DNA of 35,880 bases from Arthrobacter sp. SO3 (lineage in GTDB: Bacteria > Actinomycetota > Actinomycetes > Actinomycetales > Micrococcaceae): contig NZ_MQTS01000231.1 of assembly GCF_020532825.1 (NCBI RefSeq), positions 56,280 through 92,159 on the forward strand, given 5' to 3'. The position numbers and the translations under genes are program-made. The first letter of the stretch is position 1, and each line of letters begins with the position of its first letter. Below the pieces are notes generated by a model. The model searched no databases and was not told the DNA's origin. It was given only the letters and a program-made list of their open reading frames with translations. Below, in pieces: positions 8,230 to 18,885 of this stretch.

Positions 8230-8955
8230 ATGCAGAGTCCTCGCACCCTGGTTGAGTCCGTGGAACACAACCCCGCGCTGCCCTCCGGCCCGGGGGAACG
8301 CTTTGCCGGCTTCGGTGTGATGGGTGTTCCCTTCAGCTCCGGCTACATCCTGGCCCTGCGGCGTTTTGCTGCCTCCTCCGTCGGCCCGGGCTACACCTCT
8401 GTCTGGATCCGCGATCCTGCCGGGGTCTGGACGATGCACAGCACCACGGCCCCGGGGTCCTCCTGTCCCCGCTACTTCGGCAGCGCCCTCGGATCGACGT
8501 CGACGGTCGGGATCTCCATCCGGTGGCGTGACGACTCCTCCTTCAGCGTGGAGGTCGGTGACGGGGTGGACCTGAGCTGGGACATGACGCTGGCTGCCAC
8601 GCCGATCACCCGGCTCATGTCGGCAGTGGCCGGGTCGGTCCCGGAGCAGCTGTGGCGGAACCGGACGTTCCTGCGCGCCATGGGGGCTGTCGCCGGCCCG
8701 GTGCTGGGGGCAGGGCACATCGGGCTGACGGGGAGGGTGCCCAACGGCCAGGCCTTTGGTGCGCGCCCGCGGCAGATGTGGTTTGTCCGCGCGAGCAATG
8801 CGCACCTGCAGGGACACAACCTCGGGCAGGTTTCGGCACTGCCCGTCCAGGACAAGCTCGGGGACTTCTGGATCCCGCAGCGCGGCATCTTCATGATCGG
8901 CTCGTCAGTGTTCGAGCCCTTCGACCCCGTCAAGCACCTCGCCGCGGAGCACTGA
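8230..8955 (+). CDS. Conserved hypothetical protein, possibly lipocalin-like
   Basis: A 241-residue soluble protein starting at ATG 8230 behind a GGAGGC ribosome site, 21 bp after lpdA, so probably in the same transcript. I do not recognise a family with certainty. The middle (about 45-130) is rich in alternating beta-type segments with aromatic residues (TSVWIRDPAGVW, VGISIRWRDDSSFSVEV), which recalls the AttH/CrtC-type lipocalin-like fold. There is no signal peptide, no clear membrane helix and no obvious catalytic motif. The C-terminus has FGARPRQMWFVRASN and ends in GSSVFEPFDPVKHLAAEH. The fold assignment is an inference from pattern only. Confidence 0.75.
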   Translation: MQSPRTLVESVEHNPALPSGPGERFAGFGVMGVPFSSGYILALRRFAASSVGPGYTSVWIRDPAGVWTMHSTTAPGSSCPRYFGSALGSTSTVGISIRWRDDSSFSVEVGDGVDLSWDMTLAATPITRLMSAVAGSVPEQLWRNRTFLRAMGAVAGPVLGAGHIGLTGRVPNGQAFGARPRQMWFVRASNAHLQGHNLGQVSALPVQDKLGDFWIPQRGIFMIGSSVFEPFDPVKHLAAEH

Positions 8956-8968
8956 ACCGCGTCAGGTC

Positions 8969-9015
8969 AGGACGGGGAGGACCCGGCGGCAGCTGCCGCC
9001 GGATCCTCCTGTCCT
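8969..9015. terminator. Terminator between two convergent genes
   Basis: Long, nearly perfect GC-rich hairpin: an inner CCGGCGGCAG/CTGCCGCCGG arm, an outer GGAGGA/TCCTCC arm and a further AGGAC/GTCCT arm after single mismatches or bulges. It lies in the 80 bp between two convergent stop codons, so it can serve both directions. There is no T-run. Confidence 0.6.
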
Positions 9016-9035
9016 CCAGCTGGAACGGGTGGGCC

Positions 9036-10493
9036 CTAGAACGGGTACGGGGCGATGTCCGGACGCACCGTGAGCCACTGGATTTCCGTGAAGGACTCCA
9101 TATTGGCGTGGTGCCCGCCGATCCGGGAGCCGTTGCCGGAGTTCTTCGTCCCGCCGAACGGTGAGTTCGCCTCGTCGGACACCGTTTGTTCGTTGATGTG
9201 GACCTTCCCGGAGTCCAGCTGGTCGGCAATGGTCATGGCCATGCCCACATCGCCCAGGATGCCGATCGAGAGCCCGTATTCGTTGCCGTTGGCGAGGGCC
9301 ACGGCTTCCGCCACGGTGGAGAACTTCATCACCGGGGCCACGGGGCCGAAGATCTCGTCCTTCCATGCGGGGCTGGCGACGTCGAGGTCGGCGAGGACGG
9401 TGGGCTGGTAGAACCTGCCGTCGTGGGTTCCGCCGGCCGCCAGCCGGGCCCCGCCCTGAACGGCGTCCTGGACGATCGAATCGACCCGGTGCAACTGCTT
9501 CTCGTCGATGATCGGGCCCAGCGCCACGGTCCCGCTCTTGGGGTCTCCGACGGGAAGATGCGTGGCCTTCTCCGCGAGGGCGCTGACATAGTCGTCGTAG
9601 ATGTCCTCATGGACGATGTGGCGCCCGGCGGCCATGCAGATCTGGCCCTGGTGCATAAAGGAGCCGAACGCCGCGGCGGAGGCGGCTTTGGGCAGGTCCG
9701 CGCCCGGCAGCACAATGAGCGCGTTGTTGCCGCCGAGTTCCAGGTGCGCGCGTTTGAGCAGCCGCCCGGCCGCCTCGCCGATCTTCCGCCCGGCCGCCGT
9801 CGAGCCGGTGAAGGCGATGACGGCGACCTCGGGGGCCTCGACGACGGCAGCGCCGATGTCGGCTCCGCCGGGAAGCAGCGCCAGGAGCCCGGGAGGCAGC
9901 CCGGCCTCCTCGAAGATCCGGACCAGGGTGACCCCGCCGCAGACGGCGGTGCGGGGATCCGGTTTGAGCAGCACGGCGTTGCCTAGGGCCAGCGCCGGGG
10001 CGACGGCGCGGATGGAGAGGATCAGCGGGAAGTTGAACGGCGCAATCACGGACACGACGCCGACCGGACGCCGGCGGGCGAAGGACCAGCGGTTTTCGTT
10101 CGAGGTGAGGACGTCCCCGGCCGGGAGGGAGGGCAACGCCGAGGCGTCGTAGCATTCGTTGGCCGCGATGTGCGTTTCCAGGCCTGCCTTGGGCCCAATG
10201 CCGCCGGACTCGCGCACGATCCAGTCCTGGATCTCGGCGGCATGCTCCTCCCAGAGCATCCCGGCGCGGCGCAGCACGGCGGCGCGGTCCTCAGGGTTGA
10301 GTTTCGCCCAGTCCTTTTGGGCGGCCGCCGCTGTTGTGGCGGCTTCACGGACATCGTCCACGGAGGCGAGGCCGTAGCTGCCCAGCGATTCGCCGGTGGC
10401 GGGCTCGACGGCGTCGGCTGTCCCGCCGCCTCCCGGGCGCCAGCCGTTGAGGTAGATCTTTCCCTCCCAGAGGGAGGCGTCAAGCAGGGACAT
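9036..10493 (-). CDS. NAD(P)-dependent aldehyde dehydrogenase (benzaldehyde/salicylaldehyde type)
   Basis: A 485-residue aldehyde dehydrogenase. The oxyanion asparagine is N154 (IAPFNFPL), the cofactor loop is FTGSTAAGRKIGE (228-240), the general base is E252 (LELGGNN) and the nucleophile is C286 (HQGQICMAAG). DEIFGPVAPV follows near 380. The segment NGWRPGGGG at the start and the HQGQICMA form are common in aromatic-aldehyde dehydrogenases such as XylC, but the substrate is not fixed by sequence. The start is ATG 10493 behind AAAGGACAG. The frame is open 13 more codons without support. The neighbours do not form a pathway with it; it appears to be a single transcription unit. Confidence 0.92.
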   Translation of the reverse strand: MSLLDASLWEGKIYLNGWRPGGGGTADAVEPATGESLGSYGLASVDDVREAATTAAAAQKDWAKLNPEDRAAVLRRAGMLWEEHAAEIQDWIVRESGGIGPKAGLETHIAANECYDASALPSLPAGDVLTSNENRWSFARRRPVGVVSVIAPFNFPLILSIRAVAPALALGNAVLLKPDPRTAVCGGVTLVRIFEEAGLPPGLLALLPGGADIGAAVVEAPEVAVIAFTGSTAAGRKIGEAAGRLLKRAHLELGGNNALIVLPGADLPKAASAAAFGSFMHQGQICMAAGRHIVHEDIYDDYVSALAEKATHLPVGDPKSGTVALGPIIDEKQLHRVDSIVQDAVQGGARLAAGGTHDGRFYQPTVLADLDVASPAWKDEIFGPVAPVMKFSTVAEAVALANGNEYGLSIGILGDVGMAMTIADQLDSGKVHINEQTVSDEANSPFGGTKNSGNGSRIGGHHANMESFTEIQWLTVRPDIAPYPF

Positions 10494-10673
10494 GTCCTGT
10501 CCTTTCATCGTGGGGGAAACGTCGTACCGCACCGACCAGCCGACTGTGAACCGGACCGGGGCCTTTGTACATCACATGCCGCTGGGCCCGGGCCGTCAAG
10601 AGTGCGGTGCCGTTTCGAGACGGCGGGGCGTTCGGCCCTACTTCTTCACCCCGCCGCGCGGACACACTGGGAC

Positions 10674-11213
10674 ATGGCCAGGATCTACATCCCTTACGGG
10701 AGTGTTGAAGGACAGACAGCCCAGATCGCGGAGTACATTTCCGAGCTGATCCGGGCCCACGGGCACCAGACAGAAACGGCGGACCTCAAGCGCTCCGGGC
10801 ACACCCTGCCGGGCGGCTTCGACGGCGTCATCGTGGCGGCATCGGTGCACATGGGGAAGCACGAGGGCTACGTCACGGATTTTGTGAAGAAGAACCGGGG
10901 GGAGCTTGAGCGTCTCCCGTCTGCCCTCATCTCGGTCAGCCTGGCCGCCCACGGGGAGGGGGAAGAGGCCGAGAGCTACGTCGCGAAGTTCGGGGAGGAG
11001 ACCGGCTGGCATCCTGCCCATGTCGGGATGTTCGGCGGCGCGCTGCTGTACACCCACTACAATTTCCTCAAACGCCAGATCATGAGGAAGATCACCAGGG
11101 ACAAGGGGTCCCCTGCCCTGGATACGTCCCGAGATTACGTCTACACCGAGTGGGACGGCGTCCAGCGGTTCACCGAGGACTTCCTGGCCGGACTGGCTGC
11201 CCCGTCCAGGTAG
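10674..11213 (+). CDS. Flavodoxin-domain protein similar to HemG
   Basis: A 179-residue protein of the flavodoxin fold that matches, in order, the long-chain flavodoxin HemG (menaquinone-dependent protoporphyrinogen IX dehydrogenase). It has the FMN phosphate loop YGSVEGQTAQIA (about 6-17), FDGVIVAASVHMGKH (about 50-64), VKKNRGELERLPSALISVSLA, WHPAHVGMFGGALLYTHYNF (about 108-127), and the ending YTEWDGVQRFTEDF. Actinobacteria mostly use other protoporphyrinogen oxidases, so it may instead serve another quinone- or flavin-linked oxidation. Start at ATG 10674 by family alignment; no ribosome site precedes it and the frame is open far upstream without family similarity. It is divergent from the aldehyde dehydrogenase gene. 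Confidence 0.85.
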   Translation: MARIYIPYGSVEGQTAQIAEYISELIRAHGHQTETADLKRSGHTLPGGFDGVIVAASVHMGKHEGYVTDFVKKNRGELERLPSALISVSLAAHGEGEEAESYVAKFGEETGWHPAHVGMFGGALLYTHYNFLKRQIMRKITRDKGSPALDTSRDYVYTEWDGVQRFTEDFLAGLAAPSR

Positions 11214-11249
11214 GAACAGGCACCGTCCAGCTAGGGACAGGCATACGGC

Positions 11250-11942
11250 TCAGGAGCAGGCGTAGGGCGGGACTGTGTCCCCGGCGCTGAAGGGCGTGTA
11301 CCAGTGCTCGAAGCCCAGCCTGTCGGCGTCGTCCTCGAGGACGTCGAGGCTGTCCGAGTACAGGGCTTCGCTGTCCGCGTCCTCCAGCAGGACTTCCTCA
11401 ACCTGTGCCCGCCAGTCCTCCTGGAGGTCGAGTTCGTAGATGTCCTCGGTGATCTCCGCCTGATCGAGCAGACAGCGGACGGCGAGTTCGGCGGCGAGGC
11501 ATCCGGGGGCGGTCCAGCCGCGGACCAGGGACGCGGTGACGTCGGAGGCGACGACGATGAATTTCTGGGTGAATTTCGAGTCGTAGCTGGACGCGAACTG
11601 GGGCGGCAGTGAGGTCAGCACCGAGGTCCCGGCGATGTCGGTCGGGGTGATGGTCTCCAGCCGGCTCAGGGTTCCCAGATCGCGGAAGAGCTGGTCGATG
11701 AGGACGCTCGATGAATTCCACAGCAGCCCCGCCAGCAGGCCCTTCTGGCTCACCGCTTTTAGGCGTTCCTCCGGCAAGACGGCGGCCATTTCCTCCAGGT
11801 CTTCCGGATCGAACTGGAGCCGCTGCTCCGGGGTCATGTCATCCGGGTGGGGATCGAGGCCCAGCAGTTCGAGGCTCAGCCCGGTCAGCTTGCCGGCGTC
11901 AGCCAGGAGTTCTTCGGTGATGTCGTCGTCGTCGGCGCTCAT
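11250..11942 (-). CDS. Acidic conserved hypothetical protein
   Basis: A 230-residue, strongly acidic soluble protein (start MSADDDDITEELL, many Asp/Glu throughout) with no membrane segment, signal peptide or recognised motif. The N-terminal half has helical amphipathic stretches (DPEDLEEMAAVLPEERLKAV). The middle has TSLVRGWTAPGCLAAELAVRCLL, and two cysteines lie there. The end is WYTPFSAGDTVPPYACS. Start at ATG 11942; seven more codons upstream are open. I do not recognise the family and propose no function. Codon use is like its neighbours. Confidence 0.75.
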   Translation of the reverse strand: MSADDDDITEELLADAGKLTGLSLELLGLDPHPDDMTPEQRLQFDPEDLEEMAAVLPEERLKAVSQKGLLAGLLWNSSSVLIDQLFRDLGTLSRLETITPTDIAGTSVLTSLPPQFASSYDSKFTQKFIVVASDVTASLVRGWTAPGCLAAELAVRCLLDQAEITEDIYELDLQEDWRAQVEEVLLEDADSEALYSDSLDVLEDDADRLGFEHWYTPFSAGDTVPPYACS

Positions 11943-12007
11943 GGCCCCGATGCTACCCGCCATCTGTTCCCGGCCCGATTCGCGTTACGCGAAGGGGTCC
12001 GGCCGGA

Positions 12008-12646
12008 TCAGGCCGCAGCTGCCCGGATATTGCCCGACGCCGAACTGCCCCGCGCCATCCGGGCGGACACGAGATAGACGATCCCCGCGATCAAGGGGAT
12101 CACGCTGGCCGCGGTGAGCGACGCGACCGGGCCCGACCTTCCGATGATTGTGATCAGCAGCGGCAGCACTCCCAGGGACACCAGCAGCCAGCCGGCCAGG
12201 GCAGTCCGTTTCAGGCCGAGCACGGCGGCAGGGAACGCCAGGGCGATGACGCTGACGGCGATCACGGGTCCGTTGTCGCTGATGAAGTTGCGCAGGGCCG
12301 CGGGATCGAAGGCCAGCCAGACGCATGCCGCGATAAAGGCAGACGTGAGGGCGATCAGCAGGGGAGCGGTCGGGGCCGGCCAGAACCAGGCCGCGGCCGC
12401 GAGGATGAGCATCGGCAGGACCCAGGCGAGGGTCATCAGCAGGCCGGCGTTTCCGCCCGGATCCGACATCGCGTAGCCCCCGATGAAGAATCCCCCGAGA
12501 ACGGTGAACACCGCCATGATGGCCGCCCCGGTCCGCGTCAGCGCCGTGGCCCGGCGCAGCGGATCCTTCTCTCGTGCGAAGACAATTCCCAGCACGGCGG
12601 CGACCACAATGATCGCTCCGAGGGCCAGGATGATGGCGACGTTCAT
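12008..12646 (-). CDS. Small polytopic membrane protein
   Basis: A 212-residue integral membrane protein with about six hydrophobic helices. The first is at residues 3-23, others at about 42-60, 70-88, 95-112, 127-144 and 150-190, with short loops and few charges. The start ATG 12646 follows a perfect AGGAGG six bases upstream, which fixes it. No catalytic or transporter motif is recognised, and the C-terminus (MARGSSASGNIRAAAA) is a short cytoplasmic tail. It is adjacent to the acidic hypothetical gene on the same strand, 65 bp apart, so both may be co-transcribed. Function unknown. Confidence 0.78.
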   Translation of the reverse strand: MNVAIILALGAIIVVAAVLGIVFAREKDPLRRATALTRTGAAIMAVFTVLGGFFIGGYAMSDPGGNAGLLMTLAWVLPMLILAAAAWFWPAPTAPLLIALTSAFIAACVWLAFDPAALRNFISDNGPVIAVSVIALAFPAAVLGLKRTALAGWLLVSLGVLPLLITIIGRSGPVASLTAASVIPLIAGIVYLVSARMARGSSASGNIRAAAA

Positions 12647-12990
12647 GGGGTGCCTCCTGCGGACCTACGGGATCTAGGTTCAGTACACGCCGGCAGGAGG
12701 GACGGGCCAAGGGGAGAAAGGCCCGTCTGGCTGGTCGACGGTGGTCGCACTCAAGTCCGGCCTGCCCGTGGTGTAAGCAGCCCTGCGCTCTAGCGTCAGA
12801 CGTCAAAACCTGAACGTGGATTGCACTGGTGGAGCATGACCGCTTCGAAATAGCGGTCGATATTCCCAACGATGGTGTGCGGACGATCAGGACGACGTTC
12901 GTTCAGTCGATCAGGGACTAGGGCCCTACCGGGCGACTGGCTGAAGGTGAGACACTGGCTCCATAACACACCGTTGAGTCGGAGGCGGCA
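12647..12990. other. Intergenic region, 344 bp, no convincing gene
   Basis: It separates the divergent membrane protein genes. One short frame (12811-12921, plus) ends in a stop after VEHDRFEIAVDIP-like residues and could be a gene remnant, but it has no ribosome site and I do not call it. The GGAGG at 12981-12985 belongs to the next gene. Confidence 0.5.
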
Positions 12991-13407
12991 GTGGCTTCAT
13001 CGAGAAAGACCCATTCAGGAGGCTCCGGGATGGGCGGCGTCGTGATCGTAATCGTCCTGCTGGTGGTCGCTTTTTGGCAGTACATCCTGGCCGCGCTCGT
13101 CCTTGCGGCGCTTATCATCCTGATCAGGCGTGCCGTGGTCGCCGAGAGGAAGAGGGCGCTGCTGGAGCCAAAGCCGGCGCCAAAGCCCGTCGAGGTACGG
13201 CCAACGCCGCAGGCGAAGCCCCGGGCCCCCGACACGCCAGAGATCTGGCGGAAGTGGGACGGGACCCGCAAGTGGGTCGTATCCCAAGACAAAGCCGCAT
13301 GGGACCGTGACTTCAGGGAAGCTGAGGAGTGGGCGGAGCTGCAGGCGCAGGCCACGTCGGAGGACGTCTTCGCCCGGTTGAGGACCCGGTTGGGAAACCT
13401 CGGCTAG
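12991..13407 (+). CDS. Small membrane-anchored hypothetical protein
   Basis: A 138-residue protein starting at GTG 12991, with GGAGG six bases upstream. After a short polar lead, one long or two tight hydrophobic helices run from about 15 to 46 (containing VVAFWQYILAALVLAALIIL). A basic turn (RRAVVAERKR), a proline-rich linker (about 59-82) and a charged C-terminal segment with a tryptophan-rich motif (IWRKWDGTRKWVVSQDKAAW) follow. The probable topology is a membrane anchor with a cytoplasmic tail. Function unknown. The WQYILA motif of its helix is repeated in a decayed fragment at 14158-14229. Confidence 0.7.
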   Translation: MASSRKTHSGGSGMGGVVIVIVLLVVAFWQYILAALVLAALIILIRRAVVAERKRALLEPKPAPKPVEVRPTPQAKPRAPDTPEIWRKWDGTRKWVVSQDKAAWDRDFREAEEWAELQAQATSEDVFARLRTRLGNLG

Positions 13408-13692
13408 AGCGGGCCTGCCCCGCCGGGCCGGGGGTCCACAAAGGCAGTTGCGCGGCCGCGCCGGAGCACGGCGGGGCAAGGTATTCCGCCCCAGGGCGCA
13501 GAACCATGGACGGTCGCGACAGTGTCCGGCGCACCGAGTGTGGGACCCGGGGTGACCTGTTCACAAGGAACCAGATGCAGGCCACGCATGGAGGCCGGTT
13601 CGGTCTTGAGGCCACGCATCCGATGGCGATCCTAAAGGCAACCTGTTTCAGCAGTGTCCGGGCTGCCCGTTCTTTAGTAGCTACGGTCGGCT

Positions 13693-13914
13693 CTACTGAC
13701 GGTTAAACTCCTGCTGCCACCGCGCCTTGCTCTGCCTCTCGCTCAACCTTCGGTCCATGGTCCACTTGCTGTCCCATGTGTCGAAGTTGGCCTTGAAGGT
13801 GGGCACGTAGTAGATCGACCCCCTCCAGCGGGTTCTTGCCCTGAACTTTCGCCAGAGACCGGACATGAGGCATGCGACGATCAGAATTACGACCAGGAAG
13901 AATATCGTCTCCAC
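13693..13914 (-). CDS. Small single-pass membrane protein
   Basis: A 73-residue protein with GTG start at 13914, preceded by GAGGAC about ten bases upstream. Residues 3-20 form one hydrophobic helix (IFFLVVILIVACLMSGL). A strongly basic, aromatic cytoplasmic tail follows (WRKFRARTRW, then STIYYVP-like and FDTWDSKW segments), ending in charged residues. No family is recognised. It lies in a stretch with lower GC than the surrounding genes and near other small membrane proteins. The ribosome site and the clean membrane pattern support it, but it is short. Confidence 0.55.
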   Translation of the reverse strand: METIFFLVVILIVACLMSGLWRKFRARTRWRGSIYYVPTFKANFDTWDSKWTMDRRLSERQSKARWQQEFNRQ

Positions 13915-14289
13915 GGGTAACCAGTCCTCGAAGGGGTTTAATGCCTCCAGTTTAATCCAACTAGCACCGGATCACTAAGCGTGCCGCTTCCCATCGGCAG
14001 TGCCACTGCCCGTACCGCTGTGGCGCGAACAGGAGTTCTGTTCGCCGGGATTAGCCAGTGTCCAAATCCCGGAGAACCAGGGCGCATCTGACTGACCCTG
14101 GCCGGACTCGGACTTGCCTGAGGTGCGGTTACAGCTGGCCGGAGGTTGTTTCTTTTCGTGCTATTAGCAATCCTCTTACTGGTCTTGTTGTGGCAGTACA
14201 TCTTGGCTGGGCTCGGCTTGTGTCGGTGACGGCATGCCCAGTGGGGGCATCGGCCATGTCCAGTTTTCACGCAGGGTCTCGTCCGACAC
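13915..14289. other. 375-bp stretch with small-gene remnants
   Basis: No intact gene is supported. On the plus strand a frame from GTG 14058 begins with a possible zinc-ribbon half (TCLRCGYSWPE), but then loses protein-like character. In another frame, 14158-14229, a 23-codon hydrophobic peptide with WQYILAGLG is preceded by GGAGG (14141-14145). It resembles the helix of the protein encoded at 12991. This looks like a decayed, frameshifted paralogue. Confidence 0.4.
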
Positions 14290-14418
14290 CTACTCTGAGG
14301 GCCGCGGCCCCGCGCCGTCGTTCCCTCGCCGGGTCCGGCGCACCGTCCAGACAGCGATGAGCGTCACCACGACAACGACGGCGGCGATCATCACCAGCAT
14401 CGCCAGGAGCACCATCAC
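14290..14418 (-). CDS. 42-residue single-pass membrane peptide
   Basis: A very short gene with GTG start at 14418 (ATG at 14415 also in frame), preceded by GAGGG eight bases upstream, and stop TAG at 14290-14292. Residues 1-25 are almost wholly hydrophobic (VLLAMLVMIAAVVVVVTLIA), followed by a basic stop-transfer segment WTVRRTRRGND and a short polar tail. It lies 63 bp downstream of the lipoprotein gene on the same strand and may be co-transcribed with it. Function unknown; its size makes the call tentative. Confidence 0.5.
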   Translation of the reverse strand: MMVLLAMLVMIAAVVVVVTLIAVWTVRRTRRGNDGAGPRPSE

Positions 14419-14481
14419 GTGCCATCCCTCAAGCCTCACCGGTTCCCCATTCCCGTTCGGATGCTTTGAGCATACTTGCTC

Positions 14482-15027
14482 TCATTGGACCGTGATCTTA
14501 ATTCCGGCGACCGCCCCGGTCCAGGCCCCGGTGGGGTCGTGCCGGGTCAGGTGGGCGCTGACGTACCCCTTCTGCAGTTGGACGACCTGCGACTGGACTC
14601 CTGAGCAATCGACGTCGAACATCACGTGCTCGGTGCCGCCCTTGGTCTCTTGGGAGAGGGCCATCTGGGCATGAGGGGTGCCCACGCACGCCGCGGTGAC
14701 CGTGTGGGGACCGGCAGTCATGACCGTTGCCGCTTTGCTGAAGCCCACCCCGGGCCCGTCGGCCGGGCCGGAGTCGGCGAGCAGCACAGACCCAGGGGCC
14801 GCTGAAAGGCGCTTTTCGAGTTCGGCGTAGTTGCGGGTTTCCGCGCCCAGGATGTCCGGGCCCTTCGAGGGGACGGAAGGCGCGGGCCGGCGGCTCAGCC
14901 CGGCCGCCGTCGGCTGCGGATCCCCGCTGCCCTCATAGGCGCAGGCGGCCACGCCCCCGGCCAGCACCACGCCAACCATGAGTGCCGCAGCACAGCGGAC
15001 CGTTCTTGTTCCCCCAGGACCAGACAT
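14482..15027 (-). CDS. Secreted lipoprotein, unknown function
   Basis: A 181-residue protein with a lipoprotein signal peptide: basic start (MSGPGGTRTVR), hydrophobic core (AALMVGVVLAGG) and lipobox VAAC with the lipid-bearing cysteine at residue 29. The mature part begins with a Pro/Ser/Ala-rich linker (about 35-60), then a compact domain with cysteines 114 and 140 that could form a disulfide in the cell envelope. I recognise no family. The start ATG 15027 lies six bases after a TAGACT -10 box, so the mRNA is probably leaderless. It follows the nitrate reductase operon but has its own promoter. Confidence 0.8.
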   Translation of the reverse strand: MSGPGGTRTVRCAAALMVGVVLAGGVAACAYEGSGDPQPTAAGLSRRPAPSVPSKGPDILGAETRNYAELEKRLSAAPGSVLLADSGPADGPGVGFSKAATVMTAGPHTVTAACVGTPHAQMALSQETKGGTEHVMFDVDCSGVQSQVVQLQKGYVSAHLTRHDPTGAWTGAVAGIKITVQ

Positions 15028-15061
15028 GGGCAGAGTCTACGGCCCGTCCTCTGAATGGCAA
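15025..15061 (-). promoter_or_regulatory. Promoter of the lipoprotein gene (leaderless)
   Basis: On the minus strand, TTGCCA (15056-15061) is followed after 16 bp by TAGACT (15034-15039). Six bases separate the -10 box from the ATG at 15027. No ribosome site is present in the right place. Confidence 0.55.
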
Positions 15062-15081
15062 GTCATCACGCCACGCCGGCG

Positions 15082-16634
15082 TCAGGCCACAGCTCCCTGA
15101 AAGTGCTTCTCGATGATCCCCTTGATGTCGTCATGGCAGCCGCCGCAGCCTGTCCCGGCGCGGGTGGCGCCGGAGACGTCGGCGACCGTACCGCAGCCGT
15201 CGCTCACCGCGGCGGCAATCCTGGTCCCGCTGACCCCGGCGCACCGGCAGACGGTCCGCGCGGGATCAACCGCCCCGGCTGCGGCCGCCTGGTCCGGGCC
15301 GTCGAGACGCAGCAGCAGGGACCGGTCCGCGGGGAGCTCGGCACCGCGCTCGAAAAGCTGCACCAGCTCGGCCGCGGTGCGGGGCATGCCCACCGCCACC
15401 AGGCCTTCGAGCACTCCGGCCCGGGTGGTCATCTTCACGTACCGGCCGTGCTCGGGATCGGCCCACTGCGCGATCTGCAGCCGGGCGCGGCCGTTCACGG
15501 CCCCGGCGGCCAGGGCTTCCTCATCCCACGGTTCGGCGGAGACATCCCCGGCCACGGCCATGTTCATGCCGCGGGCCTTGAGCACCACCACACCCGGCAG
15601 TTCGGCCGGCAGCGCCGGAAGAGCCTCAGCGTCCGGCGTCCCGGACGCCAGCAGCGTCAGGTACTCGGCGAGCCATTCGGCCTGCCGCCAGCCCGGGCCC
15701 ACCAGTCCGGAGGGGCCGCGTGCGGTGCGGCACTGAAGGCATTCCGGATCGGGGCAGCGGACCTCGGCGCAGTCGCCGATCGCAAAGATGTGCGGCTCGT
15801 GGTGTGCCCGGAGCTTGTGGTCCACCAGGATCCCGGCCGCTGTCGACAGGCCGCAGCCTTCGGCGAGCTCGGTCCGCGGCCGGACGCCGCAGGAGAGCAC
15901 CAGCAGGTCGCCGTCGATCGCGGACCCGTCGTCCAGCAGCAGCGCCGAGAAGCCGCCGTCGGGCCCGTTGTGTTCCACGCCGGTGGAGCGTGCGTTGCCG
16001 GCCACCCGCACGCCGCAGTTCCGCAGCGACGCCGCGAGCACGGCGCCGCCGCCGCGGTCGATGTTGCGGCCCAGCGGATGCGGGCCGTTGTGCACCACCG
16101 TGACCGTAGCGCCTTCCTCGGCCGCGGCGAGGGCCGTCTCCAGGCCCAGCACGCCGCCGCCCAGCACCACCACGCGCTTGCCGCCGGCCACTGCCGCCTG
16201 CAGCACCGAGGCGTCGCTCAGGTCCCGGAGCGCGGTGACGCCGGCGGGCAACACGGGCGCGGCCGGGTCCGGGTTGAGCCCGGTGAGGTTGGGGATCACG
16301 GGGCGGGAGCCGGTAGCGAAGACCAGCCGGTCGTAGCCGGGGGTGCTGCCGTCGCTGAGAATCAGCTGCTGCCGGGCGCGGTCCACCCGGCGGACCCGGA
16401 CGCCCAGCCGGACGTCGACGCCGTCGGCAATCAGCGCGGCGGCGTCGGAGAGCGCCAGGGCAGACGCCGTGGTCCGGCCGACCCCGAGATCCGCCACGAG
16501 CACCCGGTTGTACGCGGCCGTTGCCTCCTCGCCGACCACCGCGAGGTGCGCGAGTCCGCTGCGGACCGCCGGCAGCAGTTCGTCGACCAGCCGCGCGGCC
16601 ACCGGCCCGAAGCCCACAACAACAATGCGTTCGG

Positions 16635-16638
<4 letters not shown>
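15082..16638 (-). CDS. FAD-dependent oxidoreductase with BFD-like [2Fe-2S] domain, nitrate reductase partner (NasB-like)
   Basis: A 518-residue flavoprotein resembling the N-terminal half of NirB and the NasB electron-transfer subunit. It has FAD loop VVVGFGPVAARLVDE (6-20), second Rossmann VVVLGGGVLGLETALA near 176-191, FAD-site IFAIGDCAEV near 288-297, and a C-terminal BFD-like [2Fe-2S] domain with C464, C466, C482, C498 and C501 (CRC, GCGT and GCGGC). It probably carries electrons from NAD(P)H to the adjacent nitrate reductase. Its ATG overlaps the stop of the nitrate reductase gene by 4 bp (ATGA), so the two are translationally coupled. An extra cysteine cluster CPDPECLQC near 302-310 is notable. 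Confidence 0.9.
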
Positions 16639-18884
<2,246 letters not shown>

Positions 18885-18885
18885 G

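Noticed and set aside
12811..12921. 35-codon frame as a gene remnant
   Set aside because: No ribosome site, no relative in the window; too short to support.
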